Notes under the pieces: generated by a model | Databases searched by the model: none | What the model saw: the letters and a program-made list of their open reading frames with translations, nothing else | Told to the model about the DNA's origin: nothing | Source of the DNA: Planctomycetes bacterium RIFOXYC2_FULL_41_27 | GTDB taxonomy: Bacteria > Planctomycetota > Brocadiia > Brocadiales > Brocadiaceae | DNA length: 5,309 nt | Reading direction: 5' to 3' | Assembly (NCBI GenBank): GCA_001828645.1 | Contig: MHZD01000169.1 | Coordinates: forward strand, 1 to 5,309 | Part shown: in pieces, positions 5,242-5,309 of the stretch | Position numbering within the stretch: position 1 is the first letter of the stretch | Layout: the number at the start of each line of letters is the position of its first letter | Made by a program: the position numbers and the translations under genes

Positions 5242-5309
5242 TCCCCCTTGATGGGGGAGGTCAGGTGGGGGTGGAGAAAAAAGTATGATCACCCTCCCCT
5301 AACCCCTCC
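5242..5309. repeat. Second C/G-rich inverted-repeat element (partial, runs off the window)
   Basis: TCCCCC (5242-5247) and GGGGGA (5253-5258) form a 6-bp hairpin with a 5-nt loop. After it, the stretch GTCAGGTGGGGGTG (5260-5273) is imperfectly complementary to CACCCTCCCCTAAC (5290-5303), 11 of 14 positions when aligned. The right arm probably continues beyond the window with a partner for the first hairpin. This gives the same architecture as the element at 4675-4784 (hairpin arms flanking a G-rich/C-rich inner stem) with a different sequence. It lies immediately upstream of the candidate dehydratase promoter. Confidence 0.65.

Overview
The window looks like an ordinary chromosomal stretch from a Gram-negative-type bacterium with moderately low GC. 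Several proteins carry export signals, including a lipoprotein whose second mature residue favours an outer membrane. Start codons include ATG, TTG and GTG. The many-TPR protein content and the C/G-run hairpin repeats remind me of anammox planctomycetes (Brocadia/Kuenenia type), but that is an impression and not something the sequence proves.

Layout: (1) 1-601 (+) is the C-terminal membrane half of an MgtE-type Mg2+ transporter, cut by the window edge. (2) 602-757 holds a strong sigma70-like promoter with dyad symmetry around its -10 box. (3) 758-3787 (+) has five genes in one direction: a 93-aa protein of unknown function (TTG start), a secreted seven-TPR protein, a small single-pass membrane protein with a 15-residue Glu/Pro/Ala tandem-repeat tail, a secreted protein of unknown function (GTG start), and a coiled-coil lipoprotein ending in one TPR. 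A hairpin at 1862-1897 separates the first two from the last three. (4) 3826-4596 (-) is a TauE/SafE family permease, convergent with the lipoprotein. (5) 4597-4841 contains a compound inverted-repeat element at about 4675-4784. (6) 4842-5174 (-) is a pterin-4a-carbinolamine dehydratase with an excellent Shine-Dalgarno and a candidate promoter. (7) 5242-5309 is the start of a second C/G-rich inverted repeat that runs off the end.

Four of the five proteins in 758-3787 are exported or membrane-anchored. Two carry TPR scaffolds and none is a recognisable enzyme. The most economical reading is a set of envelope scaffold proteins of unknown role, and this is the least explained part of the window. 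MgtE, the permease and the dehydratase are standard housekeeping families with no evident link to that cluster. I do not see a mobile element with a transposase, a CRISPR array, a tRNA or an rRNA.
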